The position numbers were made by a program, and so were the translations under genes. This document shows positions 9,066 to 16,934 of a stretch of DNA of 64,000 bases, one piece after another; positions within the stretch are counted from its first letter, which is position 1, and each line of letters begins with the position of its first letter. The stretch is from Pseudomonas pharyngis (lineage in GTDB: Bacteria; Pseudomonadota; Gammaproteobacteria; Pseudomonadales; Pseudomonadaceae), in assembly GCF_021602345.1 (NCBI RefSeq), contig NZ_BQID01000003.1, positions 62,001 through 126,000 of the forward strand. Reading direction: 5' to 3'. The notes under the pieces are model-generated. The model had not been told where the DNA came from and made no database searches. It saw only the letters and a program-made list of their open reading frames with translations.

Positions 9066-10155
9066 CGAAACCGCCGAACAACCCGCGCCCCTGCGCAGCG
9101 GCCTGACCACCGGCAGCTGCGCCACGGCCACCAGCCTCGCCGCTGCCCGTCTGCTGCTCGGTGGCTCATCGGCCGACGCCGTGCAGATCGTGTTGCCCAA
9201 GGGCAAGCAGGTGCAGATGCGTCTGGAGTTCTGCCGGCTGACCGAAGACGGCGCCGAAGCCGGAACGATCAAGGATGCCGGCGATGATCCGGACGTGACT
9301 CACGGCGCCCTGCTTTATTCGCGGGTGCGGCTGATGGCCGAGCCGGGGATTCGCTTCGTGGCCGGCAAGGGCGTCGGCACTGTGACCCGGCCAGGGTTGG
9401 TGCTGGGCGTCGGCGAACCGGCGATCAACCCGGTGCCGCGCAAGATGATCAGCGATCACCTGACCCTGCTCGCCGAAGAAACCGGCTATCGCGGCGGCTT
9501 CGAGGTGACGGTCAATGTCGAGGGCGGCGAAGCCCTGGCGCTGAAAACCATGAACCCGCGTCTGGGGATTCTCGGCGGCTTGTCGATCCTCGGCACCAGC
9601 GGCATCGTCCGGCCGTTTTCCTGCGCGGCATACATCGCTTCGATCCATCAAGGCATCGACGTGGCGAAAACCAACGGCTACCTGCACATCGCCGCCTGCA
9701 CCGGCAACGCCAGCGAAGACACCATGCGCCGGGTCTACAACCTGCCGGAAATCGCCCTGATCGAAATGGGCGACTTCGTCGGCGCGGTGCTCAAGCACCT
9801 GCGCAAAGTACCTGTGGATAAACTCAGCCTGTGCGGCGGCTTCGGCAAGATCAGCAAACTGGCGGCCGGGCACATGGACCTGCACTCGCGTCATTCGAGT
9901 ATCGACCTGCCGCAACTGGCGGAATGGGCAGCGGCGATTGGCGCCGACGACACCTTGCAGCAAGCCATACGCGGGGCGAACACCAGTCAGCAGGCATTGG
10001 CGATGGCCAGTGCGGCGGGTGTTGCCCTCGGTGATGAGGTCTGCCGCCACGCTCTGGAATTCGCCCGCAGCGTGGTGCCGGCTCAGGTGCAGGTCGAAGT
10101 GTTTGCGATTGATCGTCAGGGCGGCATCGTCGGCCATGCGGGAGCTTTTGTATGA
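9058..10155 (+). CDS. cbiD: Cobalt-precorrin-5B C1-methyltransferase
   Basis: A 365-residue CbiD, recognised by the N-terminal [11 protein letters not shown] (14-24), by [17 protein letters not shown] in the middle and by the [13 protein letters not shown] and [16 protein letters not shown] segments. It methylates C1 of the corrin. CbiD belongs by name to the anaerobic route but here sits with the oxygen-requiring CobG, taking the place of CobF, which I do not see. ATG 9058 lies inside the 3' end of cobL; the stop overlaps the cobK start (ATGA). Confidence 0.93.
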   Translation: MRDETAEQPAPLRSGLTTGSCATATSLAAARLLLGGSSADAVQIVLPKGKQVQMRLEFCRLTEDGAEAGTIKDAGDDPDVTHGALLYSRVRLMAEPGIRFVAGKGVGTVTRPGLVLGVGEPAINPVPRKMISDHLTLLAEETGYRGGFEVTVNVEGGEALALKTMNPRLGILGGLSILGTSGIVRPFSCAAYIASIHQGIDVAKTNGYLHIAACTGNASEDTMRRVYNLPEIALIEMGDFVGAVLKHLRKVPVDKLSLCGGFGKISKLAAGHMDLHSRHSSIDLPQLAEWAAAIGADDTLQQAIRGANTSQQALAMASAAGVALGDEVCRHALEFARSVVPAQVQVEVFAIDRQGGIVGHAGAFV

Positions 10156-10877
10156 AACGGATTCTGTTGCTCGGCGGCGTGACTGAAGCGCTGGCCATCG
10201 CGCGCACTCTGGGGCCAGAACACATTTACAGCCTGGCCGGCGTCGGCCGGGTGCCGACCGATCTGACGTGTCAGGTGCGCGTCGGCGGCTACGGTGGCGC
10301 CGAAGGTCTGGCGCAGTTCATTCTCGACGAAGGCATCACACTTTTACTCGACGCGACCCATCCCTACGCCGCACAGATCAGCCGGAACGCCGCCACCGCT
10401 GCGCAACTCACCGGCATCCCCTGCTGGGCCCTGCGCCGCCCCGCGTGGCAACCGCAACCCGGCGATGACTGGCGCGAAGTCGCCGACTGGGCCGAACTGA
10501 TCACCGCCCTCGCCCCTTTCCATCGCCCACTGTTCACCCTCGGCCGCGAACCGCTGCAACACCTCGATGAAATCCCCGCGCACCAGTTCTGGACCCTACG
10601 GGCCCTCGACGTCTACCCCGGTAACGAACGCTGCGAAGTCATCGGCGCCCGCGGGCCGTTTCTGCTGGAAGATGAGCGGGCGCTGTTCGAACGCCGGCAG
10701 ATCGACGTGCTGATCAGCAAGAACAGCGGCAGCACCGCGACCGAGCCGAAACTGGACGTGGCGCGGGAGCTTGGGGTTCCGGTAATGGTGTTGAAGCGGC
10801 CGGAGTTGGCGGGGGTTGATCGGGAGTTTTGGACGCTTCAAGAAACACTTGTTGAATTGGAGACAATCAACTCCTGA
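10152..10877 (+). CDS. cobK: Precorrin-6A reductase
   Basis: The 241-residue product matches CobK/CbiJ, the NADPH-dependent reductase that reduces precorrin-6A to precorrin-6B. It has the N-terminal [10 protein letters not shown] segment, [16 protein letters not shown], and the C-terminal [20 protein letters not shown], all characteristic of the family. It starts at ATG 10152 in a 4-base ATGA overlap with cbiD, and is the last gene of the operon. cobM, cobN and later amidation genes are not in this window. Confidence 0.94.
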   Translation: MKRILLLGGVTEALAIARTLGPEHIYSLAGVGRVPTDLTCQVRVGGYGGAEGLAQFILDEGITLLLDATHPYAAQISRNAATAAQLTGIPCWALRRPAWQPQPGDDWREVADWAELITALAPFHRPLFTLGREPLQHLDEIPAHQFWTLRALDVYPGNERCEVIGARGPFLLEDERALFERRQIDVLISKNSGSTATEPKLDVARELGVPVMVLKRPELAGVDREFWTLQETLVELETINS

Positions 10878-10903
10878 GGCAAGATCCACGGCTTGCATGA
10901 TAA

Positions 10904-10919
10904 GTAACCTATTTGTTAC
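10904..10919. promoter_or_regulatory. Candidate operator of the toxin-antitoxin operon
   Basis: The inverted repeat GTAAC-N6-GTTAC sits 14 bases before the toxin start, where autoregulating antitoxins of this type usually bind. It rests on position and symmetry only. Confidence 0.3.
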
Positions 10920-10933
10920 CTTCAGGGCCGACT

Positions 10934-11269
10934 GTGATCACACTCGAAGAATATCTACAAGAAAACGATTCAAGCCCGTTTGGCCGTTGGATCTCCACTT
11001 TGAGCGTGCCGGCCGCAGCGAGGGTTTCGAAAGCCTTGGCACGGTTGGAAGCGGGCAACACCTCCAACATCAAATGGTTCGATGGTCTCGGCGAATACAA
11101 AATAAACTGGGGTCCTGGCTATAGAATTTATCTGATACAAGAGGGAAAACGACTGATCATCTTGTTCGGTGGAGGAGATAAATCCACACAGAGACAGGAC
11201 ATCAAACAGGTGAAAGCACTGATAGCCGAATTTCGAATTCGAAAAAAAGCTGAACAGAACCAGAGGTAA
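10934..11269 (+). CDS. RelE/ParE-superfamily toxin (HI1419/HigB-like, Gp49-type)
   Basis: This protein of 111 residues has the addiction-module killer pattern: RISTLSVPAAAR-like helix, WFDGLGEYKINWGPGYRIYL, then LFGGGDKSTQRQDIKQVKAL. The family are ribosome-dependent mRNA interferases. Toxin-before-antitoxin order and the GGGDKS..QD.K motif fit the HI1419-type group. I chose GTG 10934 (VITLEEYLQEN) because AGGG lies 6 bases upstream; a TTG at 10913 in the same frame is the alternative. The antitoxin gene follows after 4 bases. Activity is inferred from family. Confidence 0.85.
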   Translation: MITLEEYLQENDSSPFGRWISTLSVPAAARVSKALARLEAGNTSNIKWFDGLGEYKINWGPGYRIYLIQEGKRLIILFGGGDKSTQRQDIKQVKALIAEFRIRKKAEQNQR

Positions 11270-11273
11270 TTTG

Positions 11274-11597
11274 ATGGCGCTCACTCGAAGCTACAAAATT
11301 TCAATTTCAGAGCGTGCACAACGTGATCCCGAATTTGCCCAGGCATTACTGGACGAAGCCGCAACGCTTTTTCTGAATGGCGAGCCAGAAGTTGCCAGGA
11401 TAATTTTGCGCGACCTCGTCAATGCAACTGTCGGATTCGAAGAGCTTGCAAGGGAAACTGAAAAGCCCAGCAAAAGCCTGCATCGAATGTTGTCCGCCAA
11501 AGGCAACCCGAGCATGGACAATCTGGCGAAAATTTTTTCGGTAATCCGAGCTACGCTGGGAGTAGACATGGAGGTTCACGCGGTACCAGTGAACTGA
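11274..11597 (+). CDS. HigA/HI1420-family antitoxin with Xre-type HTH
   Basis: This 107-residue protein starts at ATG 11274 with AGAGG 8 bases upstream, overlapping the end of the toxin gene. It has the layout of the HI1420-type antidote family: an N-terminal arm, an early helical part (DPEFAQALLDEAATLF), then a helix-turn-helix ending with the signature PSKSLHRMLSAKGNPSMDNLAKIF. It should neutralise the upstream toxin and repress the operon. Codon use is less GC-rich than in the cob genes, which fits mobility of such modules. Confidence 0.85.
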   Translation: MALTRSYKISISERAQRDPEFAQALLDEAATLFLNGEPEVARIILRDLVNATVGFEELARETEKPSKSLHRMLSAKGNPSMDNLAKIFSVIRATLGVDMEVHAVPVN

Positions 11598-11709
11598 GCG
11601 ATTGGTTGATGAGATCGCTGCGACACCAAACCGCACGACGCTTTTTTACTTATCGGCCCTGATCAGGCTAAATAGCCGCGCCTGATCGCCCACCCCACGG
11701 ATCTGTCCC

Positions 11710-12111
11710 ATGAACCGACACCGGCTCGCATTTGCCTGGATCGCCTGCTTCGCAGTGCTGTTCAACATGCTTGCCATGCCGTTGACGGGAGCGATGGCGC
11801 AGGCGGCGCAGTCGCCGGCCGAGCAGTTGCTGTGGAGCAGTTTCTGCACCGGCAGCGGGACGAAGATGGTGGCGATCGACATCGGCAGCCTCGATCAGAA
11901 AGCACCGCAAAGCGGTGACAATCATTCGACCATGCAGCATTGCTGGTGCTGTTCCGGATCGGCGCCGGTGGTGGCGTTGCCGGGGCATTCGCCGCAGCTG
12001 TATTTCGCTCAGTACGAAAGTAATCGCAGTGTGGCGCCCGCCTTGCTGCAAACCCCGACACCGCGCCAGCAATGGCCGAGCCTCAATCCCCGCGCCTCTC
12101 CTCTGGTCTGA
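11710..12111 (+). CDS. DUF2946 protein, first gene of the copper cluster
   Basis: A 133-residue exported protein: an N-terminal hydrophobic segment (about 6-32) that could be a signal peptide or anchor, and a short region with SSFCTGSG and HCWCCSG, the cysteine signature of DUF2946. Such proteins sit beside copper uptake genes in pseudomonads; the paired cysteines make copper or haem contact plausible, but no activity is established to my knowledge. It heads a run of five genes on the plus strand with gaps of 20-85 bases, likely one operon. Confidence 0.8.
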   Translation: MNRHRLAFAWIACFAVLFNMLAMPLTGAMAQAAQSPAEQLLWSSFCTGSGTKMVAIDIGSLDQKAPQSGDNHSTMQHCWCCSGSAPVVALPGHSPQLYFAQYESNRSVAPALLQTPTPRQQWPSLNPRASPLV

Positions 12112-12159
12112 TTTGTTCCCGCATTTGACCTGCGTTTCAAATCGTTCTGGAGAACTGCC

Positions 12160-12639
12160 ATGTTGAACAAATTCATCGTCATCGCTGCGCTGTTGCTGCC
12201 TGCGTGCTTCGCCCATGCCCACGAATACAAGGCCGGCGAGCTGGAAATCGCCCACCCGTGGTCGCAGGAACTGCCGCCGAACGCGCCGACCGTTGCCGCG
12301 TATTTCATCATTCACAACGCCGGCAAGACCGCTGACCGCCTGCTCAGCGTCGACTCGCCGATTGCCCCGACAGCGGAACTGCACGAGCACGTGATGCAGG
12401 GCGATCTGATGAAGATGCAACAGGTGCCGAACGTGGCCATCCCGGCCGGTGAAAACGTGACATTCGCGCCGATGGCCTATCACGTGATGCTGATGAATCC
12501 AACCGACCGCAGTCTGCTGACCGACGGCAAACGCTTTCCCCTGACGATGCACTTCGAAAAGGCCGGTGACGTGACCGTCGAAGTCGCCGTGCAGAAGAAG
12601 CCGCCGCAAGCCACGCAAGCCCACGCGCACGCCCAGTAA
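12160..12639 (+). CDS. PCu(A)C-type periplasmic copper chaperone
   Basis: The protein has 159 residues, with a signal peptide ending near CFAHAHE. The copper site of the family (H-x-M ... M-x21-H-x-M type) is recognisable as HEHVMQGDLMKMQQ followed by MAYHVMLM. PCu(A)C proteins bind Cu(I)/Cu(II) in the periplasm and deliver it to oxidase assembly or import systems. The C-terminus ends in a His-rich tail (QAHAHAQ). GGAG precedes ATG 12160. Its position between two DUF2946 genes and before an OprC-like receptor supports a copper import role. Confidence 0.92.
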   Translation: MLNKFIVIAALLLPACFAHAHEYKAGELEIAHPWSQELPPNAPTVAAYFIIHNAGKTADRLLSVDSPIAPTAELHEHVMQGDLMKMQQVPNVAIPAGENVTFAPMAYHVMLMNPTDRSLLTDGKRFPLTMHFEKAGDVTVEVAVQKKPPQATQAHAHAQ

Positions 12640-12660
12640 CCGTTCCGGCAGACTCCGCCC

Positions 12661-13107
12661 ATGCGCCCCCTGAGCGCCAGGCCCTCCCTGCAACGCCGTC
12701 AGACTGAACACCTGACCCGCGGCAGCTGGATCGCCCTGTTCGCCATGTTGATGATCTTCATCGGCCCGCTGATTTCCCAGTCGATGCCGATGGATCAGCA
12801 CGCCTCGACCTCCATGCCGATGAGCATGGACATGTCGATGGACATGCCGGGCATGGATCACTCCGCGCATGCAGCAAAACCCTCGGCCGAACACTGCCCG
12901 CCGCAATCCTCGCACCACGTACTGTGGGAAAAATGCGGTTATTGCAGCCTGCTGTTCAACTGCCCGGCGCTGACCGGCGGTGGCAGCTTCGCCACCTTCA
13001 GCATTCCACTGGTCAACACCTTCACCCCACCCTCCCCGCGTCTGGGCCATGCCCGGCGGACCTTCTTCCCCGGCGCCCGCACCCGCGCCCCGCCCGTCGC
13101 AGCGTAA
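12661..13107 (+). CDS. DUF2946 protein with Met/His-rich segment
   Basis: The 148-residue protein has a membrane or signal segment around residues 20-40, then a striking methionine run (MPMSMDMSMDMPGMDHSAH, about 53-73) followed by HCPPQSSHH and CGYC. Met-rich and His-rich stretches of this type bind Cu(I)/Cu(II) in other copper proteins, and CGYC-type cysteines are usual in DUF2946. It lies 21 bases after the PCu(A)C gene. Exact role unknown; copper binding is inferred from composition and context. Confidence 0.78.
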   Translation: MRPLSARPSLQRRQTEHLTRGSWIALFAMLMIFIGPLISQSMPMDQHASTSMPMSMDMSMDMPGMDHSAHAAKPSAEHCPPQSSHHVLWEKCGYCSLLFNCPALTGGGSFATFSIPLVNTFTPPSPRLGHARRTFFPGARTRAPPVAA

Positions 13108-13191
13108 ACACCCACCTCTGATTGCACACGGTTGAGAAGACAGCTTCAGGCTGCCGGCCGTGTTGTTTACGACTGTTTGATGGAAATTGTC

Positions 13192-15312
13192 ATGTCCAGG
13201 TTTTCTGCTGTCCCACGCCCGGGTTCTGCCCCGGCGTCCTTTGCTCTGAACGAATCCCGCGTTCGTTTCAGACACGCGACCGCCGTCCTTTGCGGCGTCC
13301 TGCTGTCCCCGCTGGTCCACGCCGACGAACATGCCGGCCACGCTGACGAACTGAGCCCGACGGTGATCACTGCCATCGCCCCGAGCTCGCCGCTGACCAT
13401 CGTCACCAACCCGAAAGAGCCGCGCCAACCGGTGCCGGCCAGCGACGGCGGCGACTACCTGAAGACCATTCCCGGCTTCGCCCTGGTGCGCAACGGCGGC
13501 ACCAACGGTGATCCGGTATTGCGCGGCATGTTCGGTTCGCGCCTGAACATCCTCACCAACGGCAGCATGATGCTCGGCGCCTGCCCCGGCCGAATGGACG
13601 CGCCGACCTCGTACATTTCGCCCGAGACCTACGACAAACTCACCGTGATCAAAGGCCCGCAAACCGTGCTTTATGGACCGGGCGCCTCGGCCGGCACGAT
13701 CCTGTTCGACCGCGAACCGGAAAGCTTCGGCGAACTGGGCACCCGCGTGAACGCCAGCGTGCTGGCCGGCTCCCACGGGCGCTTCGACAAAGTCGTCGAT
13801 GCGGCGGCCGGCGGTTCGTTGGGCTACGTGCGGGTGATCGGCAACACCGCGCATTCCGACGATTACCGCGACGGCAACAACGACATCGTTGCCTCGCGCT
13901 ATGACAAGTGGAACGGCGACGTGGCGCTGGGCTGGACCCCGGACGCCGACACCCTGATCGAACTCACCGCCGGCAAGGGCGACGGCCAAGCGCGCTACGC
14001 CGGACGCGGCATGGACGGCTCGCAATTCCTGCGCGAAAGCCTCGGTCTGCGTTTCGAGAAATCCAACATCAGCGACGTGCTGGAGAAGCTCGAAGCCCAG
14101 GTCTACTACAACTACGCCGACCACGTGATGGACAACTACACCCTGCGCACGCCGTCCGGCACCGGGATGATGGCGGGACCGATGGCGTCCAACGTCGACC
14201 GTCGCACCCTCGGCGCGCGCATCAAGGCCACCTGGCGCTGGGCCGATATTCAGCTGATCACCGGCCTCGATGCGCAGACCAACGAACACCGGCAGCGCAG
14301 CGGCATGGGCATCGATACCTACAAGGATCAGCCGTTCACCAAGGACGCCGACTTCCATAACTACGGGGTGTTCAGCGAAATGACCTGGTACGCCGCCGAC
14401 CGTGACCGGCTGATCACCGGCGCCCGGGTCGACCGCGCCTCGGCCAAGGATTATCGGCAGAGCACCGGCTCGGGAATGATGTCCCGGCCGAACCCGACCG
14501 CTGGCGATACCCGCGCCGACACCCTGCCGAGCGGTTTCATCCGTTACGAGCATGACCTGACCGACAGCCCGACCACGCTCTACGCGGGCCTCGGCCACGC
14601 GCAACGTTTTCCGGATTACTGGGAGCTGTTTTCGCCCAAGTCCGGCCCGGCTGGTTCGGTCAATGCGTTCGATTCGATCAAGCCGGAAAAGACCACCCAG
14701 CTCGACTTCGGCGTGAACTACAAGAGCGCCGACCTCGAAGCCTGGGCCTCCGGTTACATCGGCCAGGTGCGCGATTACATCCTGTTCGATTACACCCCGA
14801 CGATGATGGGCATGAGCACCTCCCGCGCCGAGAACATCGACGCGCGGATCATGGGCGGTGAACTCGGTGCCGCCTACAAACTCACCGACAACTGGAAAGC
14901 CGATGCGACCCTGGCCTACGCCTGGGGCAAGAACAGCAGCGACGGCAAGGCCCTGCCGCAGATGCCGCCGCTGGATGCACGTTTCGGTCTGACTTATACC
15001 GAAGACAACTGGAGCGCCGGCGCACTGTGGAGGGTGGTCGCCGCGCAAAACCGTATCGACCAGAACAAGGGCAACGTGGTCGGCAAGGATTACGACAAGA
15101 GTTCAGGCTTCGGCGTGTTCTCGCTCAACGGTGCCTACCGGATCAACACACACTGGAAGGTCAGTACCGGCGTCGACAACCTGTTCGGCAAGGCCTACGC
15201 CGAACACCTGAACCTGGCGGGCAACGCCGGGTTCGGCTACCCGGCCAACGACCCGCAAGCCATCAATGAACCGGGGCGCACGCTCTGGACCAAGGTGGAC
15301 ATGAGTTTCTAA
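13192..15312 (+). CDS. oprC: TonB-dependent copper receptor (OprC-like)
   Basis: This outer-membrane protein of 706 residues has a long leader (cleavage near VHADEHAGH), a plug domain with the copper motif Cys131-x3-Met135 (GACPGRMD) and a C-terminal beta-barrel ending in a terminal Phe (WTKVDMSF). In P. aeruginosa OprC a Cys-x3-Met pair in the plug binds copper, so the match is specific. The mature N-terminus (DEHAGHADE) is His-rich. I used ATG 13192; ATG 13180 is in frame and possible. Followed by a hairpin and a PepSY protein gene. Confidence 0.92.
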   Translation: MSRFSAVPRPGSAPASFALNESRVRFRHATAVLCGVLLSPLVHADEHAGHADELSPTVITAIAPSSPLTIVTNPKEPRQPVPASDGGDYLKTIPGFALVRNGGTNGDPVLRGMFGSRLNILTNGSMMLGACPGRMDAPTSYISPETYDKLTVIKGPQTVLYGPGASAGTILFDREPESFGELGTRVNASVLAGSHGRFDKVVDAAAGGSLGYVRVIGNTAHSDDYRDGNNDIVASRYDKWNGDVALGWTPDADTLIELTAGKGDGQARYAGRGMDGSQFLRESLGLRFEKSNISDVLEKLEAQVYYNYADHVMDNYTLRTPSGTGMMAGPMASNVDRRTLGARIKATWRWADIQLITGLDAQTNEHRQRSGMGIDTYKDQPFTKDADFHNYGVFSEMTWYAADRDRLITGARVDRASAKDYRQSTGSGMMSRPNPTAGDTRADTLPSGFIRYEHDLTDSPTTLYAGLGHAQRFPDYWELFSPKSGPAGSVNAFDSIKPEKTTQLDFGVNYKSADLEAWASGYIGQVRDYILFDYTPTMMGMSTSRAENIDARIMGGELGAAYKLTDNWKADATLAYAWGKNSSDGKALPQMPPLDARFGLTYTEDNWSAGALWRVVAAQNRIDQNKGNVVGKDYDKSSGFGVFSLNGAYRINTHWKVSTGVDNLFGKAYAEHLNLAGNAGFGYPANDPQAINEPGRTLWTKVDMSF

Positions 15313-15322
15313 CCCTCAAGGG

Positions 15323-15349
15323 CACTCGCTCCCCTTGAGGGAGCGAGTG
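15323..15349. terminator. Hairpin between oprC and the PepSY gene
   Basis: A perfect 11-bp stem (CACTCGCTCCC / GGGAGCGAGTG) with a 5-base loop, 10 bases after the oprC stop and without a T-run. It may protect the receptor mRNA end or weakly attenuate the next gene rather than fully terminate. Confidence 0.55.
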
Positions 15350-15392
15350 ACAACAGACAACTAAAAGATCCAAGCCAAGCGGAGCACACGTG

Positions 15393-16772
15393 ATGAAACA
15401 GCCCAAACCGAATTTCTACAACCTGGCCTGGCGTTGGCATTTTTATGCCGGATTGTTCGTCGCCCCATTCATGGTGATGCTGGCCCTGACCGGCATCATT
15501 TACCTGTTCAAACCGCAGCTCGATTCGCTGATGTACAGCAGTCTGCTGAACGTCCCGGCCGGGCATCACACCGTGCCGGCCGACGACCTGCTGCAAAAGG
15601 TCAAAAGCGCTTATCCACAGGGCCAGGTCACCCAGTACCTGCCGCCGGTGAATGCCGAGCGCAGCGCGCAGTTTGTCGTGGCCAATGCCGGCCATGAGCT
15701 GAACGTGTTCGTCGATCCGTACCACGGCGACATCCTCGGCGAGCAGGATGCCAAGCAGAACCTGCAAGCCATCGCCCGGGCGATTCACGGCGAACTGATG
15801 ATCGGCACCGTCGGTGACCGACTGATCGAAATGGCCGCCGGCTGGGGCGTGGTGCTGGTGGTGTCCGGGGTTTTCCTGTGGTGGCCGCGAGGTCAGGCCG
15901 CCGGGATTCTGTGGCCACGCCTGAGCAGTCGCGGCCGCGTGCTGTGGCGTGACCTGCATGCCGTGACCGGATTCTGGGGCGCGGCATTGCTGCTGGTGAT
16001 GCTGCTCAGCGGCATGACCTGGACCGGCTTCTGGGGCAAGCAATATGCCCAGGTGTGGAACGTGTTCCCGGCGGCGATGTGGGACAACGTGCCGACCTCC
16101 GACGTCGAGGCCGGCAGCCTCAACAACGCCGCGCGCCAGACTGTGCCGTGGGCGATGGAAAACACCCCGATGCCGATGTCCGGCGACCACGCCGAACACA
16201 TGGCCCACGGCGGCATGCAACACGGCCCCGCCGCGCCGACCATCCGCCTGCAGGACGTGCAGAATATCGCGATCGAGCGCCAGGTCGAGCCGGGCTACAG
16301 CATCACCCTGCCGACCACCGCCACCGGCGTGTTCACCATCGCCGTGTTCGCCGACGACCCGCGCAACGACGCGACCCTGCACATCGATCAGTACACCGGC
16401 AAGGTTCTCGCCGATGTGCGCTTCGAGCAATACGGCGCTGTTGCCCGGGCTACCGAGATCGGCGTGATGCTCCACGAGGGCAAGATGTTCGGCACCTTCA
16501 ACCAGATCATCGTGCTGCTGATCTGCCTGATGATTCTGCTCAGCGCCGTCAGCGGCGTGGTGATCTGGTGGAAGCGCCGGCCGCACGGCAAGTTCGGCGT
16601 ACCGCCGCTGCGTCACGATCTGCCGAAGTGGAAAACCGGCGTGGCAATCATGCTCGTACTCGCGGTGGTGTTTCCGCTGGTGGGGGCTTCGCTGGTGGTG
16701 GTGTGGTTGCTGGATCGGTTGCTGCTGTCGCGTCTGGGCCGGCAAACTGAATCTGCCTCAACTTCATCGTGA
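15393..16772 (+). CDS. PepSY-associated membrane protein (copper-linked)
   Basis: The 459-residue inner-membrane protein has four or more hydrophobic segments: about 20-40, then near GWGVVLVVSGVFLWW, GAALLLVMLLSGMTW and IIVLLICLMILLSAVSG, plus a C-terminal pair, with periplasmic PepSY-like regions between. A loop contains MPMSGDHAEHMAHGGMQHG, a Met/His-rich stretch resembling copper sites. Proteins of this family accompany TonB receptors and some act as ferric or cupric reductases. GGAG is 8 bases before ATG 15393; a GTG one codon upstream is possible. The last gene of the copper cluster. Confidence 0.85.
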   Translation: MKQPKPNFYNLAWRWHFYAGLFVAPFMVMLALTGIIYLFKPQLDSLMYSSLLNVPAGHHTVPADDLLQKVKSAYPQGQVTQYLPPVNAERSAQFVVANAGHELNVFVDPYHGDILGEQDAKQNLQAIARAIHGELMIGTVGDRLIEMAAGWGVVLVVSGVFLWWPRGQAAGILWPRLSSRGRVLWRDLHAVTGFWGAALLLVMLLSGMTWTGFWGKQYAQVWNVFPAAMWDNVPTSDVEAGSLNNAARQTVPWAMENTPMPMSGDHAEHMAHGGMQHGPAAPTIRLQDVQNIAIERQVEPGYSITLPTTATGVFTIAVFADDPRNDATLHIDQYTGKVLADVRFEQYGAVARATEIGVMLHEGKMFGTFNQIIVLLICLMILLSAVSGVVIWWKRRPHGKFGVPPLRHDLPKWKTGVAIMLVLAVVFPLVGASLVVVWLLDRLLLSRLGRQTESASTSS

Positions 16773-16840
16773 ATCACGCGAGATGCGCGATCCAGACAGA
16801 TCTTTAAACTGCCGGGGCTTAAACTTCGGCAATTTTTAGT

Positions 16841-16853
16841 GTTACTGTATAAC
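16841..16853. promoter_or_regulatory. Candidate Zur box upstream of the second TonB receptor
   Basis: GTTACTGTATAAC matches 10 of 12 defined positions of the gammaproteobacterial Zur palindrome GTTATAnTATAAC and overlaps a possible -10. It is followed at once by the palindrome GCAAATTTGC (16854-16863). The orthologous P. aeruginosa cluster (recalled as PA2911-PA2914) responds to zinc shortage, which fits Zur control. Confidence 0.5.
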
Positions 16854-16869
16854 GCAAATTTGCTGCTCT

Positions 16870-16912
16870 GCCCGCAGCCATGCATTGTCATGAGCCTGCG
16901 GGCTTTTCTTTT
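16870..16912 (+). terminator. Terminator-like hairpin in the leader of the TonB receptor gene
   Basis: GCCCGCAG (16870-16877) pairs with CTGCGGGC (16896-16903), and a T-rich tail (TTTTCTTTT) follows. It could end transcripts from the copper cluster, but it also lies between the candidate promoter at 16841 and the receptor ATG at 16935. Transcripts from that promoter must therefore read through it, so it may work as an attenuator. Confidence 0.5.
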
Positions 16913-16934
16913 GAAGAAGTGATTCACCGCCCCG

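Noticed and set aside
11668-15048. A very long minus-strand open frame opposite the copper cluster
   Set aside because: It lies antisense to four well-supported genes and encodes a low-complexity His/Arg/Gly/Val-rich chain, the usual by-product of high GC at third codon positions.
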